A stretch of 64,000 nt of DNA from G963674955 sp963674955 (GTDB lineage: Bacteria > Desulfobacterota > Desulfovibrionia > Desulfovibrionales > Desulfovibrionaceae): positions 496,001-560,000 of the forward strand of contig CAXXKR010000004.1 of the NCBI GenBank assembly GCA_963674955.2. The letters are read 5' to 3'. How positions within the stretch are numbered: the first letter of the stretch is position 1; every line of letters starts with the position of its first letter. The notes under the pieces are model-generated. The model ran no database searches. It was not told where the DNA came from and was given only the letters and a program-made list of their open reading frames with translations. The position numbers and the translations under genes were made by a program. Below, in pieces: positions 24,633-34,980 of this stretch.

Positions 24633-27356
24633 ATGAAGATACGTCAATCTATTGTTTTGATGGTTTCAGTGTGCATATTGGCTGCAATAATTTCTTTTTC
24701 AATAATGGCATACACATATGAAAAAAAAGTTTTCAATGAAATTATTGACTCAAAACTTTTTTCCGTGGCGAATATGGCCACTCATATTGTCCCTGAAAAC
24801 TATCATGACAATATCGAAGACAAAAATTCTGTTTCTGAAGACAGCTATTTATCTTTGGTAGACAGGTATGATGAAATATGCATGGAACTTGATCTTGAAT
24901 ATATCTGGAGTCTGATGAAATTCGACGGCTCAATCGTGTTCACTTCAGGCTCGTCGACCAGCAAAGACTCTACAAAAGGCGACTTTGCGCGTTTTTTCGA
25001 AAAGCATTCAAACCCCAAGGCTTACGAAGAGGTTTTCAAGACGATGAAGCCTCAATATCAAAACATATCAGACAAATGGGGGCACATCAGAGCTGTGTTG
25101 GTTCCTTTCCAGGATTCTCATGGCAGGTCTTATTTGTTTGGGGCCAGCATGAAAGTTGATGAAATTAATCTGCAGGCACAAAGATTCATGTTGGACACCT
25201 CGCTGGCCGGGGGCGCAATTTTTATTTTTTCGATGATTGTCGTTTCCTTTTGGTCAAAGCTGATATCTAGACCAATAATTCGTCTTTCAGACTTGGCGAG
25301 AGACATTGCAGGAGGTAATTTCAGAGAAATAAAGTTGCCGGTTGGCTGTCATGAGGTAAAATCATTGACTGAAAATATTAATGACATGAGTTCGGCATTG
25401 AAGAAACAAGTAGCCGAACTGTCAGACAGCAGAGAAAAACTAAAAATAACCCTGGATTCCATTGGAGATGCGGTCATCGCTACTGACGTCGATAGTAGCG
25501 TGGTGCGAATGAACCCGGTGGCAGAACAACTAACCGGTTGGAAAAATCATGAAGCCTTGGGGAGGCCTTTGATTGATGTTTTCAATATAATTAACTTCTT
25601 GACTAGAGAGAGGGCCTTCAATCCTGTCTCTAAAGTCCTTGAAACCGGATGTGTGGTTGGACTGGCTAATCATACAGTACTAATCGCAAAGGATGGTCGT
25701 GAATATCAAATAGCCGATTCTGCAGCACCCATTTTGGGCAAGGACAATGTAATTTCAGGTGTGGTTCTTGTATTCAGGGATGTTACCAAAGAGTACAAGC
25801 TGCAGGATGATTTGAGGGAAAGAGAACGTCGTCTTCAGGCTCTTTTCGAAGAGATGAACAGCGGCTGCGTGTTGCACCAGATTGTTTATGATGAATCCGG
25901 CGTGCCAGTCGACTATGAGTTCTTGAAGGTGAATTCGGCATTTGAACGATTGACGGGTTTTGACAGGAAGTCCGTTGTTGGGCGGACTGTATTGGAATTA
26001 TTACCAGATATTGAAAAAGAATGGATCGATTTTTTTTTCAAAGTTGCCTTGACTGGGAAGAGCGATCAATTTGAGATTTACAGCCAGGCATTTAATGCCC
26101 ATTTTGAAGTCAAAGCCTATTCTCCTTTGCCAGGAAAATTGGCGGTCATTTTTTCTGACGTCACAATTCGCAAGAGCTATGAAATAGAATTATCAAAAGC
26201 AAAGGAACTGGCTGAATCGGCAAACCATGCCAAATCACAGTTCCTGGCCAATATGAGTCATGAAATCCGCACTCCAATCAATGGTTTCATGGGTATGCTG
26301 CAACTACTTAAAAGCACTTCTCTTGAAGAAGAACAGGAAGAGTACATCGACACTGCTTTAGACTGTGCGCGCCGTCTTACCCGGCTGCTGAACGACATAC
26401 TGGAACTGTCCATGGTCGAAGCCGGAAAGCTGAAGGTTAAGGATAAACCATTTGTTTTTCGCTCCTTATTGAAAGAGGTGATAAAACTTTATGGATATGA
26501 ATCTGAGGAAAAGGGAATAAGAATAAAAACAATTTGTTCTGACAAAATTCCGGAAAAGGTATTGGGTGATGGACAGCGGCTGCTTCAGATTTTGTTTAAT
26601 TTGGTCGGGAATGCAATAAAATTCAGTGTTAATGGGACGATCACAATTGAATGTCATCATCTGCCCGCAATGCAAACCAATGACGTGAAAGTATTGTTCT
26701 CAGTTTCAGATCAGGGCATGGGAATACCTGAAGACAAGTTGAACCTGCTTTTTAAACCCTTTACGCAGTTGGAGGGTACATATGTTCGCCGATTTCAGGG
26801 GGCTGGACTGGGGTTGAGCATAGTCAGTCGGTTAGTGGACGCAATGGGCGGCAATATTTCCATAGTCAGCGAAGTAAACAAAGGCACTACGTTTCATTTT
26901 TGTCTTCCATTTTGCAAAGTTGATGAAGATGAAAAAACGTTGCCAACGGAAGTCCAAAACCAAAAGCAGGTCAAAGCCCTGAAAATCCTTTTGGCCGAAG
27001 ATGATTATGTGAGTGCACTTTTTCAGAAAAAAATGATGGAAACATTGGGACATGAAGTTAGCACTGCGTCAAACGGCAAGGAAGCTCTGGATTTATTAAG
27101 AATTTCGGATTTTGATTTCATATTCATGGATGTACAGATGCCTGTCATGGACGGCATTCAGACCACAAAAATAATTCGTTCCCATTCGGAATTCAGAGGT
27201 AAATCAAAAATTACCATCATCGCTTTGACTGCGCATGTCATGAGTGAAGACAGGGAAAAGTGCTTGAGATGCGGCATGGATGGATGTTTGTCTAAACCTG
27301 TAGAGAAGTCTGATCTTGAAAAAATATTGAATGATAATGCCAATCGACTAAAGTAG
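24633..27356 (+). CDS. Hybrid sensor histidine kinase (TM-HAMP-PAS-PAS-HisKA-HATPase-REC)
   Basis: Membrane sensor kinase of 907 aa. Two membrane helices (about 8-27 and 188-210) bracket a periplasmic sensor of about 160 aa, followed by HAMP, two PAS domains, HisKA with H543 (NMSHEIRTPINGFMGMLQ), HATPase (GAGLGLSIVSRLV) and a receiver with D833 (FMDVQMPVMDG). The kinase core is closely similar to those at 27442 and 30354, while the sensor halves are unrelated. This suggests tandem duplication with input-domain replacement. Lacks an HPt, so phosphate must leave through a protein encoded elsewhere. Confidence 0.93.
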   Translation: MKIRQSIVLMVSVCILAAIISFSIMAYTYEKKVFNEIIDSKLFSVANMATHIVPENYHDNIEDKNSVSEDSYLSLVDRYDEICMELDLEYIWSLMKFDGSIVFTSGSSTSKDSTKGDFARFFEKHSNPKAYEEVFKTMKPQYQNISDKWGHIRAVLVPFQDSHGRSYLFGASMKVDEINLQAQRFMLDTSLAGGAIFIFSMIVVSFWSKLISRPIIRLSDLARDIAGGNFREIKLPVGCHEVKSLTENINDMSSALKKQVAELSDSREKLKITLDSIGDAVIATDVDSSVVRMNPVAEQLTGWKNHEALGRPLIDVFNIINFLTRERAFNPVSKVLETGCVVGLANHTVLIAKDGREYQIADSAAPILGKDNVISGVVLVFRDVTKEYKLQDDLRERERRLQALFEEMNSGCVLHQIVYDESGVPVDYEFLKVNSAFERLTGFDRKSVVGRTVLELLPDIEKEWIDFFFKVALTGKSDQFEIYSQAFNAHFEVKAYSPLPGKLAVIFSDVTIRKSYEIELSKAKELAESANHAKSQFLANMSHEIRTPINGFMGMLQLLKSTSLEEEQEEYIDTALDCARRLTRLLNDILELSMVEAGKLKVKDKPFVFRSLLKEVIKLYGYESEEKGIRIKTICSDKIPEKVLGDGQRLLQILFNLVGNAIKFSVNGTITIECHHLPAMQTNDVKVLFSVSDQGMGIPEDKLNLLFKPFTQLEGTYVRRFQGAGLGLSIVSRLVDAMGGNISIVSEVNKGTTFHFCLPFCKVDEDEKTLPTEVQNQKQVKALKILLAEDDYVSALFQKKMMETLGHEVSTASNGKEALDLLRISDFDFIFMDVQMPVMDGIQTTKIIRSHSEFRGKSKITIIALTAHVMSEDREKCLRCGMDGCLSKPVEKSDLEKILNDNANRLK

Positions 27357-27441
27357 TAGATTGCTTTGTTGTTTAATATTATTTTTTTTAAATATTCTAT
27401 AAAAATATTTTTAATATATAATTAATGTTATGGATTAAGTT

Positions 27442-30270
27442 ATGGGCAAAATTTTTAATCTTTCAACAATTTTTTATTTTTTAATGACAGCAATCATAAT
27501 TGTTTGTGTCATAAGCTTTGCTTTATTTTGGAGTTACGAAAAATATGAACAATTTAATGAAAAAGTGTACTATAAACGTACTGAATATATAAAAAATAGT
27601 AAAATAAAAATACAAGAATATGTTGAAAGAGCGAAGTTGTATATAGAAAATCGTATTGAGTTTACTGAAAAAGAATTGCGTAAAGATTTAGAAGATCGAG
27701 TTCAGTCTGCCATTGCAGCATCGACCTTGATCCACGATAAATTTAAAAACACCATGCCTCAGAGTGAGTTGCAAGAACTCGTGGTTGAAGTTCTCAGAGG
27801 ACTTCGCTTCAATAATGGACGGGGTTATTATTTCGCTACTCGTTTAGACGGCAGGGAAATGCTTTTTGCGGACAGGCCGGAGTTGGAAGGTAAAAATCTT
27901 CTGAATATGGTTAGCGCAGACGGTAAATATGTAATTCAGGACATGATTAAACTTATCAAAACCGAAGGCGGCGGTTTTTATGAATACTTTTGGTCGCGTC
28001 CAGGCCGAAAGGAATTGGCGCACAGAAAGATTTCCTACGTCGGTTACTTCAAACCGTTCAACTGGCTAATTGGTACTGGTGAATATTTAGAGGATTTCAA
28101 GACGACCATTCAGCAAGATGTTTTAAAACATTTGGTCGGCGTTCGTTTCGGCCAAAACGGTTATTTGTTCGGCAGCACCTTCGAGGGAGACCCATTATTC
28201 ACAAATGGCAGAATCACCTGCGGAGGTGCTAATATTTGGGAGCTGACTGATGCTAATGGAGTAAAAATCATTCAAAAACAGCTGCAGGAAGCCAAAAAAT
28301 CTGAGGGTGGTTTTGTAAAATATTTATGGAACAAGCTTAATTCAGATATCTTATCGCCAAAAGTTACTTTTGTTATGGGCATTCCGGAATGGGGTTGGAT
28401 CATAGGCTCCGGTTTTTATGAAGATGATGTTGAAGAATCAATTTCCCAGTCCAAAATATTGATAAAGAAAGAGATGCGTGATGGTTTTACAAAAATTATA
28501 TTGATTGCTTTTTTAATTTCTGGAATAACATTCGTTGTTCTTTTTAATTTTTCGCGCCTTATTCAGAAACAAATCCAAATCTTTTCCAACTTTTTCATTA
28601 GAAGTTCCCGTGCAAAGTTAAAAATTAACGATGAATCATTCTCCATCAAGGAGTTCAAGAGACTGGCCTTGGATGTCAACCACATGATCGAAAACCAGTT
28701 GAAATTCGAGAAGGCCTTGAATCAGTGCGATTATAGATATCGTGAACTTTTTGAGAATACGCCAGTGGGCATCTTCCAGACAGATTCCAATGGTATGGCG
28801 CACCATCTTAACCCCAAAATGGCCAAGATTATTGGAGCACTCTCTCCATCTGAAGCTGTAGAAAGATTCCAGGATCTTGCCTCTACTCTTTACGTCGACC
28901 CCAATCGCCGCAAGGAGTTTATCGCAATTTTAAAGAAGGAAGGACGGGTTGAGAACTTCGAGTATGAGGCCAGACGCCTTGACGGAAAGCATATCTGGAT
29001 AAACATGACGGCCTGGGTAAGCAAACAGAATAATGATGAAACATTTATGATCAACGGATTTGCTTCCGATATCACTGAAAGAAAACAGACGGAGAATTCA
29101 CTGCTGTTGGCCATTGAACATGCAGAATCGGCAAACAAGGCCAAATCTGAATTCCTGGCCAACATGAGCCATGAGATCAGGACGCCCATTAATGGATTCA
29201 TGGGGATGCTGCAGATATTGAAAACCACTGCCCTAGAACATGAACAATTGGAATACGTAGAAACTGCTCTTGGCAGTGCGCGGCGGCTGACCCGGTTGTT
29301 GAACGATATATTGGAAATATCGATGATCGAAGCGGGCAAGCTTAATGTCAGAATCAATCCTTTCAATTTAAGGTTTCTTCTTGGCGAGGTTCAAAATCTT
29401 TTCAGCGACATAGCCAAGGGGAAAAAAGTCAGACTTAAAATATTTTGTTCCGACAGAATACCTGAAACCATGCTGGGTGATGACCAGCGTTTGCTTCAAA
29501 TATTCTTCAACCTTGTTGGAAACGCAGTCAAGTTCAGTCAAAATGGAACAATAAACATTGAGTGTCATCCTTTATCGTTAAGCACAGAGGATAAATTTAG
29601 AGTTTTGTTTTCAGTTTCGGATCAGGGAATAGGAATGCCTGACGACAAGGTGGATATGCTTTTTCAACCCTTTACCCAGTTGGAAAATTCATTCGTACGA
29701 CAATTCCAAGGTGCTGGCCTTGGATTAAGTATCGTAAAGCGGCTTGTCGAGGCTTTGGGTGGCAATATTTCTGTCGCCAGCGAAGAAAATGTAGGAACCA
29801 CCTTTTACTTTTGTATACCATTTTCTAAAACAGATAATGAAATAAAAAATCAGCCAGAAGAAACGGACCAAACCTCGCCTGCAGAATATTCATTACGAGT
29901 TCTTTTGGTGGAAGACGATTCAGTAAGCGCTGTATATCAGAAAAGAATTATGGAGAAGCTTGGTCATCAAGTAGTGACAGCTGCAAACGGTAAAGAGGCG
30001 TTGGAAGTTTTAAAAGAAGAAGCTTTTGACTTGGTGTTCATGGACATACAAATGCCTGTGATGGACGGTGTCCAGGCTGTAGAGAAGATTCGATCCCGAC
30101 CTGAGTTTTCCGACAAGTCCAGGATTCCAATCATTGCTTTGACTGCATACGCCATGAGTGGAGACAGGGAGAAATTCCTCAAGGCCGGTATGGATGGATA
30201 CCTGTCAAAACCTATAGAGAAGAAAGACCTTGAGAAGATATTGAACAAGTACTCCAAAAAACATTATTAA
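27442..30270 (+). CDS. Hybrid sensor histidine kinase with double Cache sensor
   Basis: 942 aa. Membrane helices about 8-31 and 352-372 enclose a periplasmic region with two similar Cache_2-like modules (each with a G-YxF start and a W-x-x-G-x-G-x-Y end: WLIGTGEYLED and WIIGSGFYEDD). Then a PAS domain, HisKA with H577, HATPase and a receiver with D868 (FMDIQMPVMDG). Cache_2 modules commonly bind small organic acids. The gene and its upstream are AT-rich, unlike the flanking chromosome. Confidence 0.92.
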   Translation: MGKIFNLSTIFYFLMTAIIIVCVISFALFWSYEKYEQFNEKVYYKRTEYIKNSKIKIQEYVERAKLYIENRIEFTEKELRKDLEDRVQSAIAASTLIHDKFKNTMPQSELQELVVEVLRGLRFNNGRGYYFATRLDGREMLFADRPELEGKNLLNMVSADGKYVIQDMIKLIKTEGGGFYEYFWSRPGRKELAHRKISYVGYFKPFNWLIGTGEYLEDFKTTIQQDVLKHLVGVRFGQNGYLFGSTFEGDPLFTNGRITCGGANIWELTDANGVKIIQKQLQEAKKSEGGFVKYLWNKLNSDILSPKVTFVMGIPEWGWIIGSGFYEDDVEESISQSKILIKKEMRDGFTKIILIAFLISGITFVVLFNFSRLIQKQIQIFSNFFIRSSRAKLKINDESFSIKEFKRLALDVNHMIENQLKFEKALNQCDYRYRELFENTPVGIFQTDSNGMAHHLNPKMAKIIGALSPSEAVERFQDLASTLYVDPNRRKEFIAILKKEGRVENFEYEARRLDGKHIWINMTAWVSKQNNDETFMINGFASDITERKQTENSLLLAIEHAESANKAKSEFLANMSHEIRTPINGFMGMLQILKTTALEHEQLEYVETALGSARRLTRLLNDILEISMIEAGKLNVRINPFNLRFLLGEVQNLFSDIAKGKKVRLKIFCSDRIPETMLGDDQRLLQIFFNLVGNAVKFSQNGTINIECHPLSLSTEDKFRVLFSVSDQGIGMPDDKVDMLFQPFTQLENSFVRQFQGAGLGLSIVKRLVEALGGNISVASEENVGTTFYFCIPFSKTDNEIKNQPEETDQTSPAEYSLRVLLVEDDSVSAVYQKRIMEKLGHQVVTAANGKEALEVLKEEAFDLVFMDIQMPVMDGVQAVEKIRSRPEFSDKSRIPIIALTAYAMSGDREKFLKAGMDGYLSKPIEKKDLEKILNKYSKKHY

Positions 30271-30353
30271 AACAAACTTTTGTTTCGTTTTGAACTTTTA
30301 TGAACGAGTTATGGTCAATTGTGAGTTGCGACTAGATTTTGATTGGGGGGAAT

Positions 30354-33047
30354 ATGGGAGATCGGCAATTTAGATTTTATTTGGTCTTTTATGTTTTGGC
30401 GGGAATTATTTTAATGTGTGTTTTTTCAACACTCAAAAAAATAATTATCAACGTTCCAATCATAATTGAAGGGTATATGGTACCTTCTTTTTCAGGAATT
30501 TTGCTAGGTGCACTATTTTGGAATTTAATAAGAATAAATAGAAAAAATGAATTTTATAAGGCTTCACAAATTGTCTTAAATAATTCAAAAAAAGTTCGAA
30601 GTATGTTCGATAACGTGCCGATAGGGATGTTTGAATCAACCGAAGAGGGTAAGTTTGTTTATGTGAATTCGGCAATAGCAAAAATGCTCAAGTATGATTC
30701 ACCTGAAGAACTAATTAGAACGGTAAACAGTACATCAATAGAAAAAACATTATATGTTAATCCAGACTTGAGGCCTTTATTCATTAAAGATGTAAAATCA
30801 ATTGGAGATAATTGGAAGGTTTTTGAAAATAAGTATAAATGCAAAGACGGGTCAACAATTGATACTTTGTTGACATTTTCAAGTGAACACAAATCATATT
30901 CAAATGAGAAATCCTTGTATGGGTTTGTTCAGGATATAACTGAGCGCAAGAAAAGCGAAACAGAAATAAGAAAAAGGGAATCAGAATTATCGAGCATATT
31001 CAGGGCTGCTCCAGTTGGAATAGGAGTTGTGGTCGACAGAGTAATAACTCGAGTCAATAATAAATTTTGTGAGATGACAGGTTATGAAAAAGATGAGTTG
31101 ACAGGACAAAGCGTAGCAATGGTCTACGTTGACAACGAAACGTTTGTAAAGGTTGGCGAGGAAAAATATAAGCAGATAAAAGAATCGGGTACCGGTACTG
31201 TTGAGACCAAATTTCGTCGCAAGGACGGCACCATCATCGACGTGATTCTAAGTTCCACGCCAATTGACCAAGAGGATTTATCAAAAGGCGTTACATTTAC
31301 TGTATTGGACATAACAGCACGAAAAAATGCCGAAAGGGAAAAAGTGCATGCCCTATCCTCCGCTCAATGGGCGGAAACCAAGATATCAGCCCTGCTTGCA
31401 AGCTCCAAAGCAATAAATGAATGCACTACATTCCTTGAGGCCGCTAAAGTACTTTTTTATCAATGTTCAGAGGTCATAGGGTATTCTTCTGGATATGTGG
31501 CTTTGCTGTCTAAAGACGGAAGCGAGAACGAAGTCCTTTTTCTTGAGGCGGGAGGCAGAGACTGCACTGTTGATCCGGAATTGCCCATGCCCATCAGGGG
31601 CTTGAGGCAACAAGCCTATAATTCCCAAAAAGTTGTTTTTGACAACGATTTCCATCACAGCGAATGGATGGATTTCATTCCAGATGGGCATGTGCGTCTG
31701 GATAACGTAATGTTCGCGCCGTTGATAGTTCAGAAAAAACCGGTTGGTGTCATTGGGATGGCCAATAAGCCTGGAGGATTCACTGACGAAGATGTTGATT
31801 TGGCGAGACATTTTGCAGAAATCGCAGCAGTCGGACTTCAGAATTCGCAACATCTTGAAAAACTGATTAAAAGTGAAGAACTCAATAAGAAAGCACGCCA
31901 TGAAGCCGAGCAGGCCAATATGGCAAAATCGGAATTCCTGGCAAATATGAGCCATGAAATTCGTACCCCCATCAACGGCTTCATGGGTATGCTGCAGATT
32001 TTGAAGTTTACCGAATTGAGTCCAGATCAAACAGATTATGTTGAAACGGCCATTGGGAGCGCTATACGTCTTACCAAGCTTCTTAATGACATATTGGACA
32101 TTTCTATGATTGAAGCTGGCAAACTCAACGTAAAAAATGATCCATTTGAAATTAGGGCATTGCTGAACGAACTTACTAAGCTCTTTGGCGATTTAGCCAG
32201 TGAAAAGAAAATTAAGTTTGAGGTCTTTTGCTCCGAGGCCATACCTGAAAGGCTGTTTGGAGACAATCAGCGTCTAATGCAGGTATTCTTTAATTTGGTA
32301 GGCAACTCTTTGAAATTCAGCGAAAAAGGGTCAATAGTTATTGAATGCCACCCTTTGCCTCAGAAAGGTGAACATGACGTTAGGGTGCTGTTTTCAGTGT
32401 CTGACGAAGGCATGGGGATGCCGGATGACAAGTTGGCATTTCTGTTTGAGCCTTTTACTCAAGCGGATGGAACTTATGTCAGACAGTTTCAGGGAGCCGG
32501 CTTGGGTCTGAGCATCGTCAAGAGGCTAGTAGAGGCAATGGGCGGCAACATTTCCGTGGACAGCGAGGAGAATCGCGGGACAACTTTTCATTTCTGCATT
32601 CCTTTCGGCAAGGATGAGTCTTCAACCATTATCTCCAAAGAGGAGGAAACAAAAGAAAGAGTCAAGAATAAATTAAGAATGTTGCTGGTTGAAGATGATT
32701 ATGTAAATCGAACTTCCCAGAAAAAAATATTGGAAAGCTTGGGACATGAAGTGCTGACTGCGGTAAACGGCAATGAAGCTCTCGCTGTGCTGAAAGAATC
32801 TGACTTTGATCTAATATTCATGGATATACAGATGCCCGTCATGGACGGAGTACAGGCTACAAGGGCTATCCGTACCAATCCTGAATTCCGCGACAAGGCT
32901 GGGATTCCGATAATCGCTCTTACCGCATATGCAATGACAGGTGACAGAGAAAAATTTCTTGAGGCTGGAATGAATGATTATCTGGCCAAGCCTGTGGAGA
33001 TAGCCGATGTCGATTCTGTATTGAAAAAAGTTCTAAAGACCAACTAG
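30354..33047 (+). CDS. Hybrid sensor histidine kinase (2 TM-PAS-PAS-GAF-HisKA-HATPase-REC)
   Basis: 897 aa from ATG 30354, chosen over TTG 30339 because a G-rich ribosome site directly precedes it. Two closely spaced N-terminal membrane helices with almost no periplasmic loop imply an internal signal. Two PAS domains, a GAF domain (about 335-490), HisKA with H534, HATPase and receiver with D824 follow. Third member of the paralogous kinase set. The HDOD gene begins 9 bp after its stop, suggesting an output pair. Confidence 0.92.
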   Translation: MGDRQFRFYLVFYVLAGIILMCVFSTLKKIIINVPIIIEGYMVPSFSGILLGALFWNLIRINRKNEFYKASQIVLNNSKKVRSMFDNVPIGMFESTEEGKFVYVNSAIAKMLKYDSPEELIRTVNSTSIEKTLYVNPDLRPLFIKDVKSIGDNWKVFENKYKCKDGSTIDTLLTFSSEHKSYSNEKSLYGFVQDITERKKSETEIRKRESELSSIFRAAPVGIGVVVDRVITRVNNKFCEMTGYEKDELTGQSVAMVYVDNETFVKVGEEKYKQIKESGTGTVETKFRRKDGTIIDVILSSTPIDQEDLSKGVTFTVLDITARKNAEREKVHALSSAQWAETKISALLASSKAINECTTFLEAAKVLFYQCSEVIGYSSGYVALLSKDGSENEVLFLEAGGRDCTVDPELPMPIRGLRQQAYNSQKVVFDNDFHHSEWMDFIPDGHVRLDNVMFAPLIVQKKPVGVIGMANKPGGFTDEDVDLARHFAEIAAVGLQNSQHLEKLIKSEELNKKARHEAEQANMAKSEFLANMSHEIRTPINGFMGMLQILKFTELSPDQTDYVETAIGSAIRLTKLLNDILDISMIEAGKLNVKNDPFEIRALLNELTKLFGDLASEKKIKFEVFCSEAIPERLFGDNQRLMQVFFNLVGNSLKFSEKGSIVIECHPLPQKGEHDVRVLFSVSDEGMGMPDDKLAFLFEPFTQADGTYVRQFQGAGLGLSIVKRLVEAMGGNISVDSEENRGTTFHFCIPFGKDESSTIISKEEETKERVKNKLRMLLVEDDYVNRTSQKKILESLGHEVLTAVNGNEALAVLKESDFDLIFMDIQMPVMDGVQATRAIRTNPEFRDKAGIPIIALTAYAMTGDREKFLEAGMNDYLAKPVEIADVDSVLKKVLKTN

Positions 33048-33056
33048 TTCAACAAG

Positions 33057-34130
33057 GTGCAGTTCATGCAGAAAAGTCAAAATTATGATGCGAAGGATGT
33101 CGTAGATAAAAGGTTCAGGTCTGTTTCGCTTAATAACCATGTGAATGCAATGCTTTATGCCTTGGCTCTTGACCTCGAAGGCAAGTCTAACGGAATATCA
33201 AGTTATAAAGACGAAATGCACAGGTCCATCCCGAATTTGGATGAGTGTATGAAAATGCGTCGCAAGGTGAGCCTCATACCTTTGGAATCAATCAAGGAAA
33301 GGCTAAAGCTTCCGTCTGTTCCTGGAATCGTATTACGCTTGCACCATGCCCTGGAAAGCGGAGCAGCTTCAGAACAACTGGCAGAGATAATCCAATATGA
33401 TCCAAAACTCACCACGGCCATCATGAGTTTGGTTAACAGCCCTATCTTTGCCTTAACGACTAAAATTGAAACCTTGTCCAGAGCCATCACGGTTCTTGGG
33501 ACAAAAGAGATATCTTCCTTGGCCTTGGGAACGAGACTTATGGTAATGTTCGATGATTGTATACCAGAAGGTCTTCCGATTCAGACATTCTGGAAACATT
33601 CAATCGCCTGCGGTGTGTTGGCTCATGACATTGCCAAATTCGGCTCCAGACCTGATCCTGAACGTTATTTTGTTGCTGGATTGCTTCATGATTTGGGACG
33701 TGTCATGCTGTTCTCACAGTATCCTGATCTAGCAAAGCTGGCATTGGCTCTGCAACGTTTTGAAGGCATTCCTTTGCACAAGGGCGAGTTGAATCTTTTT
33801 GATGTAGATCATACTATGGTTGGTGGTCTTTTTTTTGGAGAATGGGGACTTCCTAAAAGCATTGTGCACTCAGCCCTATACCATCATGATCCTACAAAGT
33901 GTTTAGGTAAAGATGTTCCTGAAATTATTTATGTGGCCAATCAAATATCGTCAGCTTTGGGCATGGGGTGCAACTATATTTACTCGATGGATTCCGGTGA
34001 TGAAATATGGATGTCCCTAGGGATAAATGAAGATGAACTTTGTTCTCTTGTTTTTGGAGTAGAAGACAAGCTTTGGGCCACTTTCAATTCATTGTTTCCA
34101 AAATGTAAACGAAATACAGAGCGGGCTTGA
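33057..34130 (+). CDS. HDOD domain signalling protein
   Basis: 357 aa; start may be ATG 33057 or 33066. About 85 N-terminal residues precede an HDOD domain: IPLESIKERLKLPSVPGIVL, SLVNSPIFALTTKIETLSRA, then VAGLLHDLGRVMLF and ALYHHDP. It lies 9 bp after the GAF hybrid kinase, in the same operon, mirroring the HDOD-kinase pair at the left end of the island. Role inferred as signalling output rather than catalysis. Confidence 0.9.
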   Translation: MQFMQKSQNYDAKDVVDKRFRSVSLNNHVNAMLYALALDLEGKSNGISSYKDEMHRSIPNLDECMKMRRKVSLIPLESIKERLKLPSVPGIVLRLHHALESGAASEQLAEIIQYDPKLTTAIMSLVNSPIFALTTKIETLSRAITVLGTKEISSLALGTRLMVMFDDCIPEGLPIQTFWKHSIACGVLAHDIAKFGSRPDPERYFVAGLLHDLGRVMLFSQYPDLAKLALALQRFEGIPLHKGELNLFDVDHTMVGGLFFGEWGLPKSIVHSALYHHDPTKCLGKDVPEIIYVANQISSALGMGCNYIYSMDSGDEIWMSLGINEDELCSLVFGVEDKLWATFNSLFPKCKRNTERA

Positions 34131-34321
34131 TTTTGTTTGCCATAGAAACAAAAAAAACAGATACACCCCAAAAGAAAAATAAACACAAAGGAATCCGCCC
34201 ACGAAGCAAGGCAGGACGGGCATTAGCCCAAGCCGTATGGCGCTTTTTTTCCGGGTTTGACCAATGGGTCATGTAACATCGGGAAAACGCCTTACAAGCC
34301 AAATATGGAAGCCGTTTCCGG

Positions 34322-34870
34322 CTACTCCTTGATGACACGATACAGGGTCTGGCGGCTGATTCCGTATTCAACGGCCAAAGCTTTCTTTTCTTCACCCGCC
34401 TTGCATCTCTTCTTGATCTCGTTCACCTGTTCCTCTGTGAGCTTGGCCTTGCGTCCACAATGCTTCCCCTTGGCCTTGGCCTTGGCAATCCCCTCCCGTT
34501 GACGCTCCTTGATGATCTCCCTTTCAAACTGGGCCACTGCTCCGATGATCTGGAACATGAGGGTTTGTGTCGGGTTGTTCTCGCCAGTGAATATCAGGTG
34601 TTCCTTGTGGAAGTGGACGGAAACGCCTTTGCTGTTCAGCTTGGTCACGGTGTCTTCCAAGTCCTTCAGGTTCCTTGCAAGGCGGTCAATGGAGTGGACA
34701 TGCAGGGTATCTCCCTTGCGTAGAAAGCGTAGGCATTCCCTGAGTTGTGGCCGCTTGGTCGTTGCCGCACTGGCCTTCTCTTCAAAGACTCTGTCGAGGT
34801 CCAGGCCGTCGAGTTGCCTGTCCGTGTTCTGAGCAACCGTGCTTACCCGGATGTAACCGATGTCCGTCAT
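34322..34870 (-). CDS. Serine recombinase, resolvase/invertase family
   Basis: Protein of 182 aa with the catalytic serine in YIRVST (residues 6-11) and the conserved IDRLARNLKDL and AQFEREIIKERQREGI motifs, then a short C-terminal HTH (VEYGISRQTLYRVI). It is the size of Tn3-type resolvases and Hin-like invertases. GGAGG precedes the ATG. No matching transposase or invertible segment was found beside it. 34131-34321 holds no supported gene. Confidence 0.9.
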   Translation of the reverse strand: MTDIGYIRVSTVAQNTDRQLDGLDLDRVFEEKASAATTKRPQLRECLRFLRKGDTLHVHSIDRLARNLKDLEDTVTKLNSKGVSVHFHKEHLIFTGENNPTQTLMFQIIGAVAQFEREIIKERQREGIAKAKAKGKHCGRKAKLTEEQVNEIKKRCKAGEEKKALAVEYGISRQTLYRVIKE

Positions 34871-34980
34871 GAGGGTGTGACCTCCTTTCCTTGTTTGGTC
34901 ATGATGTCGGTGTCGTCACCTTGTGTAACGAAACTTTTAGACCATGCGATAAAGCGTGTCAATAAATTATTTCATAAGGT

